64,000 nt of DNA from Paracoccus litorisediminis (GTDB taxonomy: Bacteria; Pseudomonadota; Alphaproteobacteria; Rhodobacterales; Rhodobacteraceae). Shown piece after piece: positions 53,554 to 60,856 of this stretch. The notes beneath the pieces were generated by a model that was not told the origin of the DNA, searched no databases, and was given only the letters and a program-made list of their open reading frames with translations. A program made the translations under genes and the position numbers. The first letter of the stretch is position 1, and the number at the start of each line of letters is the position of its first letter. Where the stretch lies: positions 806,001-870,000 of the forward strand of contig NZ_WMIG01000001.1 in NCBI RefSeq assembly GCF_009711205.1, in the 5' to 3' direction.

Positions 53554-54357
53554 ATGGTGCGGAATTCCTTCCGCGCCATCGAACCCGGCGGACCCGAGCG
53601 GCGTTCCGCAGACATGAGACAAGCCGCAGCCCCCCTTTTGCTGATCGCCACGCTGGCCTTTATCGCCAGCACATTCGGCTATGCCCTGCGCCCGGTCGCA
53701 TTGGCGCTGGAGCCTGCGACCGAATTCGGCATGGGCATGGTCTTCGAAAGCGAGAACGTGTTTCTGGATCTGGGCGGGCAGTTTCTGCAACCCCGCGTCC
53801 TGACCATGATGGGCCTGCTGGTCGTGACATGGCTGGCGCTGGGGTTTCACGCCATCCGCTGCCTGCTGACCGATGAGGGCGGTCGCCATGACGAATATGC
53901 GCTGCTGATCGTCGGGCTGATTGCCGGGGCGACATGGCCATGGCTGCGAGACGGCCACCCTATGATGGGGATCATGCTATGCGCGGTGATGTTGGCGGGC
54001 TTTCTGGGCGCGGCGCTCAGCGCGATGCGGCTGGGCGACCGGATCAGGAACAGCGGCGCACTGGGATTCGCCGCGGGCTGGGCCACGCTGGTCACCTGCG
54101 CCTATTTTGCGACATTGCTGCAGACCCAGTTGCGGGCACCGATGGTGCTGGCGGCGGGCATCGCCATCCTGATCGCAGCCTTGGCCGCGGTGAATGTCCA
54201 GCTGCGGCTGGGAGGAACGATCAGCTACAGCGTCGCCGTCATCTGGGGGATGATCGGGCTGGCCGCGGGCTCGGTCTCGGTCGAGGCGGCGCTGGCCACG
54301 ATGGCCGTGCTGGCCATCGCGGTCATTGCCGTCGCCCTTGTCAGGGTCACGACCTGA
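53554..54357 (+). CDS. Polytopic membrane protein of unknown function
   Basis: A 267-residue protein with about eight membrane helices (for example LLLIATLAFIASTFGYAL, MGLLVVTWLALGFHAI and a cluster of four near the end). I do not recognise a family. Polar loops include TDEGGRHDEY between helices 2 and 3. The ATG at 53554 is used; an ATG at 53614 right before the first helix is an equally fair start (247 residues). It lies 17 nt after serS, and its stop abuts the der stop from the other strand within a CCTGATCAGG palindrome. Confidence 0.7.
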   Translation: MVRNSFRAIEPGGPERRSADMRQAAAPLLLIATLAFIASTFGYALRPVALALEPATEFGMGMVFESENVFLDLGGQFLQPRVLTMMGLLVVTWLALGFHAIRCLLTDEGGRHDEYALLIVGLIAGATWPWLRDGHPMMGIMLCAVMLAGFLGAALSAMRLGDRIRNSGALGFAAGWATLVTCAYFATLLQTQLRAPMVLAAGIAILIAALAAVNVQLRLGGTISYSVAVIWGMIGLAAGSVSVEAALATMAVLAIAVIAVALVRVTT

Positions 54358-55833
54358 TCAGGCTTCCTTGGGCTTTTGCCGGTGCTTGTGCTTCGACAGC
54401 GCGCCTGACTGATTGATCTTGTTGGCCTTGGCCAGATAGGGGTTCTTGGTCCCCTGATCACGGAAGGTCAGACGGATCGGCGTACCGGGCATGTCGAAAT
54501 CGGCGCGCAACCCGTTGATCAGGTAGCGCTGATAGCTGTCCGGGATCTTGTCGGTATGCGTCGCCATGACCACGAAGGCCGGCGGACGGGTCTTGACCTG
54601 CGTCATGTAGCGCAGGCGGATGCGGCGGCCACCCGGAGCCGGCGGCGGATGCGCCTCGGTCATCGCGCCCAGCCACTGGTTCAGGCGGGCGGTCGGAATA
54701 CGGCGGTTCCAGACCTCATGCGCCTTCAGGATCGCGTTGTGCAGGCGGTCCAGCCCCTTGCCGGTGCGGGCCGAGACGGTGACCAGCGGCGCGCCTTTCA
54801 GCTGCGGCAGCAGACGTTCAAAGGCCTCGCGCAGCTCATTGAGCTTTTGCGGCTTTTCTTCCTCAAGATCCCACTTGTTCGCGGCGACCACGACAGCGCG
54901 GCCCTCGGTTTCCGCGAAGTCCGCGATGCGCAGGTCCTGCTGTTCAAAGGGGATGCCCACGTCCAGCAGCACCACGACCACCTCGGCGAAGCGCACGGCG
55001 CGCAAGCCATCGGCGACCGAGAGCTTTTCCACCTTGTCGGTGACGCGGGCGCGCTTGCGCATCCCGGCCGTGTCGAAGATGCGGGTCGGCGTGCCCATGA
55101 AGTCGGTGGTGACCGAGATCGAATCGCGGGTGATCCCGGCCTCGGGGCCGGTCAGCAGACGGTCTTCGCCCAGGATCTTGTTGATGAGGGTCGATTTCCC
55201 GGCATTCGGACGACCGATCACGGCGACCTGCAGGGGCTTCGCGGCGCTCGGGCGCCAATCCTCGGAATCGTCTTCGTCGTCATCCTCGGAGACATCGACA
55301 TCGGTTTCCGGCGCCTGCTGGACGTTCTGAGCCTCGAACACATCGGCCAGAGGGACGAGGACGCGGTACAGGTCATCCATCCCCTCGCCATGCTCGGCCG
55401 AGATGCGCAGGGGCTCGCCCAGGCCAAGGCCATAGGCCTCGAGGAAACCGTTCTCGCCAGCCCGGCCCTCGGCCTTGTTGGCGGCAAGGATCACGTGCTT
55501 GGCCCGCTTACGCAGGATGTCGGCGAAATATTCGTCGGCCGCGGTGACGCCGACGCGGGCGTCGATCACGAACAGGCAGATATCGGCCTCATCGACGGCG
55601 CGCTCGGTCAGGCGGCGCATCCGGCCTTGCAGGCTGTCATCATCGACAAGCTCGAGGCCCGCCGAATCGACGACGATGAAACGCAGGTCGCCAAGGCGGC
55701 CCGCTCCCTCGCGCAGGTCGCGCGTGACGCCGGGCTGGTCATCGACCAGCGCCAGTCGCTTGCCGACGAGGCGGTTGAAAAGCGTGGACTTGCCGACATT
55801 CGGCCGCCCGACAATGGCGAGGGTGAAGCTCAT
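54358..55833 (-). CDS. der: Ribosome-assembly GTPase Der (EngA)
   Basis: A 491-residue protein with two tandem GTPase domains and a KH-like C-terminal domain, needed for 50S subunit assembly. The first G1 is [19 protein letters not shown] (residues 6-24); the second is [18 protein letters not shown] in the middle. Between them lies an acidic linker ([16 protein letters not shown]). The second domain's switch region GAITRDS-like AGITRDSIS and the tail [18 protein letters not shown] are standard. Its start overlaps the bamB stop by 4 nt, as in the yfgM-bamB-der operon of other proteobacteria. Confidence 0.97.
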   Translation of the reverse strand: MSFTLAIVGRPNVGKSTLFNRLVGKRLALVDDQPGVTRDLREGAGRLGDLRFIVVDSAGLELVDDDSLQGRMRRLTERAVDEADICLFVIDARVGVTAADEYFADILRKRAKHVILAANKAEGRAGENGFLEAYGLGLGEPLRISAEHGEGMDDLYRVLVPLADVFEAQNVQQAPETDVDVSEDDDEDDSEDWRPSAAKPLQVAVIGRPNAGKSTLINKILGEDRLLTGPEAGITRDSISVTTDFMGTPTRIFDTAGMRKRARVTDKVEKLSVADGLRAVRFAEVVVVLLDVGIPFEQQDLRIADFAETEGRAVVVAANKWDLEEEKPQKLNELREAFERLLPQLKGAPLVTVSARTGKGLDRLHNAILKAHEVWNRRIPTARLNQWLGAMTEAHPPPAPGGRRIRLRYMTQVKTRPPAFVVMATHTDKIPDSYQRYLINGLRADFDMPGTPIRLTFRDQGTKNPYLAKANKINQSGALSKHKHRQKPKEA

Positions 55834-57152
55834 CTATATGCTATCAGTTGGCCGTCATGAGTGACGACGTAAAGGGTCTGGCCTGCGACGGCCGGTGCTG
55901 CTGCGGCGCCGCCGGGGATCTCGGCAGTGCCGATCAAAGCGCCCGAGGCGGGATCGAAGACGCGCAGATACCCGTCCGAGCCGGCAAGGTAAAGCCGATT
56001 CCCTGCAAGCACCGGTCCATAGTGATTCCAGACCTTATCCTGCTTCCTGACAATCTGCTTGGTGAAGTAGGGCAGCTTCTGCGCCCAGACCCGCCCGCCA
56101 TTCGCCGCATCCAGCCGCAAAAGCTGGGCTTGGTCATTGACGAGGAACACCGAATTCCCCGCGACCAGCACCGGGCTGGAGGCGCCTTCGGGGGCTTCCC
56201 ATTTCGTGGCACCGGTCTCCAGATCATAGGCACCGACCCGACCCGAGCTGGTCCCGGCATAGACGGTGTTGCCCGAAATCACCGGATCTCCGGTCACGTC
56301 GCGGAACAGCGTGATCGAACGGCCCAACCGCGAACCCGCGACATTGGCCTGCCAGGTTTGCGTGCCCTCGGTCGTGTCGACGCCGATGATCTGCCCGGTC
56401 GAGAAGGGGAAAACCGCCGTGCCGCCCGCAACCGCAGGCGCGGCGCTGCCCATGACGCCCGCCATGCCGTTATTGCTGAAGACGCGCCACAGCACCTTGC
56501 CGTCGCTGGCGCGAACCGCCCAGCCGGTGGCATTGCGGCCCATCACATAGACCACGCCATTGGCCACCGAAGGCGCGCCGCTGATCGGGGCATCGACCCG
56601 CTGCCGCCATGCGATGCCGCCGGTCCGCGCATCCAGCGCGACCAACTCGCCATAGCCCGAGGTGGCAAAGACGCGACCGCCCTCATAGGCCAGCCCACCG
56701 CCCGAGACACTGTCCGAGGTTTCCGCCGAAGGACGCAGGCTGGCGCTCCAGACGCGGCCACCGCCGGTGCTGGAGGCGGTGACGGTCGACTGGCTGTCCA
56801 GCGTGTAGACCAGCCCGCCCGCCACGATCGGATCGGCGGTGATGCGGTGGCGGCGGTCGGATGCCGCGCCGATCGAGGTCGCAAAGACCCGATTCGTGCC
56901 CGCGCCAATGGCCATGTTCCCCGAGGCGTGGCTGGCGCTGCCCGCCCGTTGCGGCCAGTCGGCATTGCCGCGCACCGGCGGCAGCGACAGCGCCGTCGTG
57001 GTCGGGCCGGTCGCGCCCTGTACCGGGACACCGTCGGGCGAGATTACCGCTCGCGGGTCCAGACGTTCGCCGGGCAAGGGCTGGTCGTTCTTGTTGCAGG
57101 CCGCAAGGGCCACGATGCCGGTCAGGGCGGCGATAAGGGGCAACCGGGTCAT
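55830..57152 (-). CDS. bamB: Outer-membrane assembly lipoprotein BamB
   Basis: A 440-residue lipoprotein with a signal peptide ending in LAAC (Cys19) and an eight-bladed PQQ-like beta-propeller. Blades are marked by repeats such as [33 protein letters not shown] and [15 protein letters not shown]. BamB aids insertion of outer-membrane proteins by BamA. The N-terminal linker (residues 20-65) is longer than in E. coli. Order yfgM-bamB-der is conserved. The last blade ends at [14 protein letters not shown]. Confidence 0.95.
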   Translation of the reverse strand: MTRLPLIAALTGIVALAACNKNDQPLPGERLDPRAVISPDGVPVQGATGPTTTALSLPPVRGNADWPQRAGSASHASGNMAIGAGTNRVFATSIGAASDRRHRITADPIVAGGLVYTLDSQSTVTASSTGGGRVWSASLRPSAETSDSVSGGGLAYEGGRVFATSGYGELVALDARTGGIAWRQRVDAPISGAPSVANGVVYVMGRNATGWAVRASDGKVLWRVFSNNGMAGVMGSAAPAVAGGTAVFPFSTGQIIGVDTTEGTQTWQANVAGSRLGRSITLFRDVTGDPVISGNTVYAGTSSGRVGAYDLETGATKWEAPEGASSPVLVAGNSVFLVNDQAQLLRLDAANGGRVWAQKLPYFTKQIVRKQDKVWNHYGPVLAGNRLYLAGSDGYLRVFDPASGALIGTAEIPGGAAAAPAVAGQTLYVVTHDGQLIAYR

Positions 57153-57224
57153 CGCTGTCTCCTCGTTGCGGCGGGACGGGGCACGCCTACTTTTGTTCTT
57201 CCGGCAGAGCCGGCGTATTTCGCG

Positions 57225-57920
57225 TTATTCGGACGGGGCCACGGTGGTGGATTGCGGGCCGGGGCCTTGCGCCTCGTCCGGGTCGGCACCCAGCGTGATC
57301 ATCATCTCGGCAAGGCGGCGGCGCAAGGGCTCGGACAGGCCGTCCTTTTGCTGGATCTGGCGGATCAGCATGGTCGCGTCCTCGGTCCGGCCCGCGCCGA
57401 TCAGGGCGACGGCCTTCTGTTCCAGCGCCAGCATTTCAAAGGGCGCGCCGGGTTTGGACAGATTGGCAAGGATGGTGTCGCGCTGCGCCGCATCCATTTC
57501 CTGCCCGACGACGATCACCGCCTTGAGCTGGGCAAGGTCATGCAACAGCGGATCAAGCCCCGGCAGATCGGCAGCAGCCAGCAGGCGTTCGGACGCCTTG
57601 CCGTTTTCGCCCGCCTCGGCCTCGGTGCCGGCGGCCAGCATTTCGGCCATCAGCTTGCGGCCGGGGATATCGCCGGCGTCAATCGCTTCCAGCGCCGGAA
57701 CGCGGTCCTTGGTGTCCTGCGCGGCCAGCACCGCATCGCCCCAGGCGCGAGCCTCGGACTGGGCCTTGCCATTGGCATGCTCGCGCCATGCGGCCCCGCC
57801 CACGATGGCCAGGATCAGCGCGATCGCGATCCAGCCAAAGCGCCGGAAGGCCTTGAACAGCCTGTCGCGGCGCAACTCGTCGGTGACCTCGTCAATGAAG
57901 CTGTCGTTCTGGTTCGCCAT
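57225..57920 (-). CDS. YfgM-like membrane-anchored TPR protein
   Basis: A 231-residue protein with a cytoplasmic N-terminus (SFIDEVTDELRRDRLFKAF), a single membrane helix (about residues 29-45) and a periplasmic helical part. It matches the TPR_21/YfgM type, which in E. coli is linked with the SecYEG translocon and periplasmic chaperones. The RRDRLFKAFRRFGW motif before the helix is usual in alphaproteobacteria. bamB follows after 72 nt, forming the conserved envelope-biogenesis set. Confidence 0.88.
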   Translation of the reverse strand: MANQNDSFIDEVTDELRRDRLFKAFRRFGWIAIALILAIVGGAAWREHANGKAQSEARAWGDAVLAAQDTKDRVPALEAIDAGDIPGRKLMAEMLAAGTEAEAGENGKASERLLAAADLPGLDPLLHDLAQLKAVIVVGQEMDAAQRDTILANLSKPGAPFEMLALEQKAVALIGAGRTEDATMLIRQIQQKDGLSEPLRRRLAEMMITLGADPDEAQGPGPQSTTVAPSE

Positions 57921-57996
57921 GTCGTCCCCGTCTGCTTTCGCGCTGTTCTATACGGGGATGCGCCCCTTTGCCAATGGCGGCGCGCAAGGCAGGGGA

Positions 57997-58905
57997 TCAA
58001 GCGTTGCGGCGCGCCTCAGCGCGCTGGCCGATCAGCGCCGAGGCCGAGTAGATCGCCAGCGCCAGCCAGATCATCGCGAATGCGATCATGTGCCAGCGGG
58101 TGAAGTTCTCGCCAAAGACCAGAACGGCGCACAGGAATTGCAGCGTCGGGTTCAGGTAAAGCATCAGCCCCAGCGTCGACATCTCGACCCGGCGCGAGGC
58201 ATAGCTGAACATCACCAACGGCACGGCGGTGATGACACCCGAAGCCGCCAGCAGCAGCGACATCTGCATGTCGGTACCAAAGCTGACCGGATGGGCCAAG
58301 GCGGCGGGCATGATCCCGGCTTTTTGCGCCAGCAGCCAGCCAAGCGCCAAAGGTGCCAGGATCGCGACCTCGCAGGCAACCGACAAGACCGGACCCACCG
58401 GCAGAGATTTCTTGACCACACCGTAAAGCGCAAAGCTGATCGCCAGCGACAGGCTGATCCATGGCGCGACCCCAAGGCCCCAGGTCAGCAGGATGACCGC
58501 CAGCGCCGCGATCAGGACGGCGACGCCCTGTGCGGCCAACAGTTTCTCGCCAAAGAACACCAATCCCATGACCACGGCGATCAGCGGAAAGATGTAATAT
58601 CCCAGCGAGCTTTCAACGACATAGCCCGCCTGCACCGCCCAGATGAAGATGCCCCAGTTGATCGAGATCACCGTCGCCGCAAAGGCCAGTCGCGGCAGGA
58701 AAGGACCGAACAGCGTGCGCCGGAATTCGCCCAGCCGTCCCTGCCAGCCAAGGATACCCAGGAAAAGAACCAGCGACCACAGCGTGCGATGGGCCAGCAC
58801 CTCGATCACCGCGACATCGGCAAGCTGGTGATAGAACAGCGGCGACAGACCCCAGGTCAGGCAGACCCCGATCATCGCCCAGAATCCCTTGCCCCATTCA
58901 GACAT
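57997..58905 (-). CDS. rarD: RarD family EamA transporter
   Basis: A 302-residue protein with ten membrane helices in two EamA halves. It starts MSEWGKGFWAMIGVCLTWGL and has the conserved EVLAHRTLWSL (about residues 32-42) and INWGIFIWAVQAG typical of the RarD (chloramphenicol-sensitive) type. Substrate is unknown. The ATG at 58905 follows GGAGG by 5 nt; an ATG at 58917 would make that site part of the gene. A repeat element lies just upstream. Confidence 0.9.
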   Translation of the reverse strand: MSEWGKGFWAMIGVCLTWGLSPLFYHQLADVAVIEVLAHRTLWSLVLFLGILGWQGRLGEFRRTLFGPFLPRLAFAATVISINWGIFIWAVQAGYVVESSLGYYIFPLIAVVMGLVFFGEKLLAAQGVAVLIAALAVILLTWGLGVAPWISLSLAISFALYGVVKKSLPVGPVLSVACEVAILAPLALGWLLAQKAGIMPAALAHPVSFGTDMQMSLLLAASGVITAVPLVMFSYASRRVEMSTLGLMLYLNPTLQFLCAVLVFGENFTRWHMIAFAMIWLALAIYSASALIGQRAEARRNA

Positions 58906-58959
58906 GCGCGCCTCCATACAAGGTTTCGGACATGCGCCTGTTTGGCCGCAAGGGCAAGA

Positions 58960-59040
58960 GGGGGGCTCTGCCCCCCGCCGCAACGGCCCCTCGATGGGGC
59001 CATTGTGGCGTCCCCCGGGATATTTCGACAAGAAAGAAAA
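58960..59040. repeat. Dispersed hairpin repeat with GGATATTT tail, copy 4
   Basis: Hairpin GGGGGGC/GCCCCCC (58960-58966 with 58970-58976), a second stem GGCCCC/GGGGCC (58985-58990 with 58996-59001) and the tail CCCCCGGGATATTTCGACAA plus GAAAGAAAA (59012-59040). The A-rich end, read from the minus strand, is the U tract of the sodB terminator. Confidence 0.72.
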
Positions 59041-59064
59041 CGGCCCGCCAAAAGGGGCGGGCCG
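59028..59064 (-). terminator. sodB terminator
   Basis: On the minus strand a perfect 9-bp stem (59041-59049 with 59056-59064, CGGCCCGCC/GGCGGGCCG) with a 6-nt loop is followed by TTTTCTTTCTTG, which is the complement of the repeat tail. It ends sodB, whose stop is 31 nt upstream. Confidence 0.85.
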
Positions 59065-59094
59065 CGTTCACTGGCAACAGGCAAAAGCCGGGGG

Positions 59095-59694
59095 TCAGAG
59101 GCGCGAGGCCACGTTTTCCCAGTTCACCAGGTTGTTCAGGAAGTTTTCCAGATATTTCGGGCGGGCATTGCGGAAGTCGATGTAGTAGCTGTGCTCCCAC
59201 ACGTCGCAGCCCAGCAGCGCGGTCTGGCCGAAGCACAGCGGGTTCACGCCGTTTTCGGTCTTGGTGATCTTCAGCGAACCATCCGCATCCTTGACCAGCC
59301 AGGCCCAGCCCGAGCCGAACTGACCGACGCCTGCCGCAGCGAAATCCTGCTTGAACTTGTCGACCGAGCCGAAGGATTCGGTCAGCGCCTTTTCCAGATC
59401 GCCCGGAATCGCACCCGGATTGGGACCCATCATTTCCCAGAACTGGGCGTGGTTCCAATGCTGGCTGGCATTGTTGAAGATGCCGTTCTGCGCCACGGCA
59501 CCCGACTGGTAGGTGCCCTTGACGATGTCCTCAAGGCTCTTGCCTTCCCACTCGGTGCCCGAAACCAGCTCGTTGAGCTTGTCGACATAGGCCTTGTGGT
59601 GCTTGTCGTGGTGGAATTCCAGCGTCTCTTTCGACATGCCGCCTGCGGCAAGCGCATCATGGGCATAAGGAAGATCGGGAAGCGTGAAGGCCAT
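59095..59694 (-). CDS. sodB: Superoxide dismutase, Fe type
   Basis: A 199-residue cytoplasmic Fe superoxide dismutase that turns superoxide into oxygen and peroxide. The metal ligands His28, His82, Asp164 and His168 are in FHHDKHH, QHWNHAQFW and CDVWEHSY. Gln78, at the site that orients the solvent ligand in iron enzymes, supports Fe over Mn, although cambialistic use is possible. AAAGGA precedes the ATG at 59694. The tail of the protein is close to the repeat-based terminator. Confidence 0.95.
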   Translation of the reverse strand: MAFTLPDLPYAHDALAAGGMSKETLEFHHDKHHKAYVDKLNELVSGTEWEGKSLEDIVKGTYQSGAVAQNGIFNNASQHWNHAQFWEMMGPNPGAIPGDLEKALTESFGSVDKFKQDFAAAGVGQFGSGWAWLVKDADGSLKITKTENGVNPLCFGQTALLGCDVWEHSYYIDFRNARPKYLENFLNNLVNWENVASRL

Positions 59695-59838
59695 TTTCGA
59701 AGTCCTTTCCAAGGGGTTCGGAACAGGGTTCTGACACAGCCGGCGGGCAGGGAAAAGCCCTCAGATCGCGGCAATGCCAAGGCGGTGGCGTCAGGCGGCA
59801 CAACGCGCCAGCCAGAGCGAGGTTCCGCCGCATCCGGC

Positions 59839-60267
59839 CTAAGGGGTGGCGCATTCCCCTACCCCGCGCATGGTGTTCTGGTAACCCTGCGCCGTCACCA
59901 GCAGCTCGGCTGTGCCATCGGACTTGCTGACGCGCAGCCGGTAATCCAGCCGTTCGGTCCGCTGCCCGGAATTGTTGCGCACCCGGCCCAGCGCCCAGCC
60001 ATAGGTACGACCCCTGGCGTCATCCACCGTCACCACCGCCTTGATCGGATGGCGGACCAGTTTTTGCAGGACCGGGTCATAGACCTCGATCCGGCCGGCA
60101 TGCGGCCCGGCATTCTGGCGGGTGAACATCAGGAAATCCGGCACCCAGCCGGTGCCGCTTTCATCAATCAACTGACACATCATCACCCGCAGATCGGGCT
60201 GTGCGTCCTGCGCCTGCACGCCAAGCGGCAACGCGGCGATCACGGCGGCGGTGATAAGCTGGCGCAT
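59839..60267 (-). CDS. Secreted hypothetical protein
   Basis: A 142-residue protein with a signal peptide (MRQLITAAVIAALPLGVQAQ, cleavage near 20) and a mostly beta periplasmic part: LRVMMCQLIDESGTGWVPDF, IEVYDPVLQKLVRHPIKAVV and an ending with GVGECATP. Two Cys (near residues 31 and 139) may pair. I recognise no family. The ATG at 60267 opens the signal peptide; the frame further up to 60294 is not needed. It lies between soxG and sodB in the same direction, 70 nt after soxG. Confidence 0.75.
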   Translation of the reverse strand: MRQLITAAVIAALPLGVQAQDAQPDLRVMMCQLIDESGTGWVPDFLMFTRQNAGPHAGRIEVYDPVLQKLVRHPIKAVVTVDDARGRTYGWALGRVRNNSGQRTERLDYRLRVSKSDGTAELLVTAQGYQNTMRGVGECATP

Positions 60268-60337
60268 CGGAACCCCAAGCTGTGCTGGCCCCATCCAAAG
60301 CCGTCAGACGGTCAAGCACAAGGGGGCAATCGCCCTG

Positions 60338-60856
60338 TCAACGCGGATCGAGGCCGGTTCCCGCCCGCGCCGCATTGTCCAGAAGTCCGCGCAGGTAATC
60401 CGCGACCGAGCGGAAGCCGATCAGAACGAATCCCCCCTCTTGCCGCCAGAAGCCGCAGGCCACCTGCGCCGCGCGGCTGCGGCGCATGCCATCGGCAGGC
60501 ATCGCGGCCAGATCGGTGGGCGACAGCTTGGCCAGAACCTGATCGGCCCTGCCCCCCTCGATGGCAAAGGCCGCGCGCATGTCGCTGACGTCAAGGACCA
60601 GCACGTGCTGCCCGGCCAGCGCCGTCGTCAGCTCTGCCAGCGCCGCCGCCAGTTCGGCCTGCGGCAACACCAGCAGCAACTCATCCGGCGACATCCAGCA
60701 CAGGCGTCGGCTGCCATTGGTGGTGGTCGAGGTCGGCCCCGGCAGCGGGATGGCCGCCGCCTTGGTGATGGCCGCCCCCGCCTCGGTCAGATCGGCGCGG
60801 ATCTGGATCATGCCCAGATCGGTGATCTCGCGGATATGTGCCAAAGCCTCAGCCAT
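60338..60856 (-). CDS. soxG: Sarcosine oxidase gamma subunit
   Basis: A 172-residue gamma subunit of heterotetrameric sarcosine oxidase, with a GcvT-like fold that helps hold the complex. Signs are RRLCWMSPDELLLVLP (about residues 50-65), LVLDVSDMRAAFAIEG and a C-terminal FVLIGFRSVADYLRGLL. Its start overlaps soxA by 8 nt. Sarcosine oxidase turns sarcosine into glycine, and passes the methyl group to tetrahydrofolate. Confidence 0.9.
   Translation of the reverse strand: MAEALAHIREITDLGMIQIRADLTEAGAAITKAAAIPLPGPTSTTTNGSRRLCWMSPDELLLVLPQAELAAALAELTTALAGQHVLVLDVSDMRAAFAIEGGRADQVLAKLSPTDLAAMPADGMRRSRAAQVACGFWRQEGGFVLIGFRSVADYLRGLLDNAARAGTGLDPR

Noticed and set aside
56839..60588. An open frame of 1249 codons across bamB, yfgM-like, rarD and sodB
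   Set aside because: It runs against four clear minus-strand genes and their intergenic regions; product is compositional noise.
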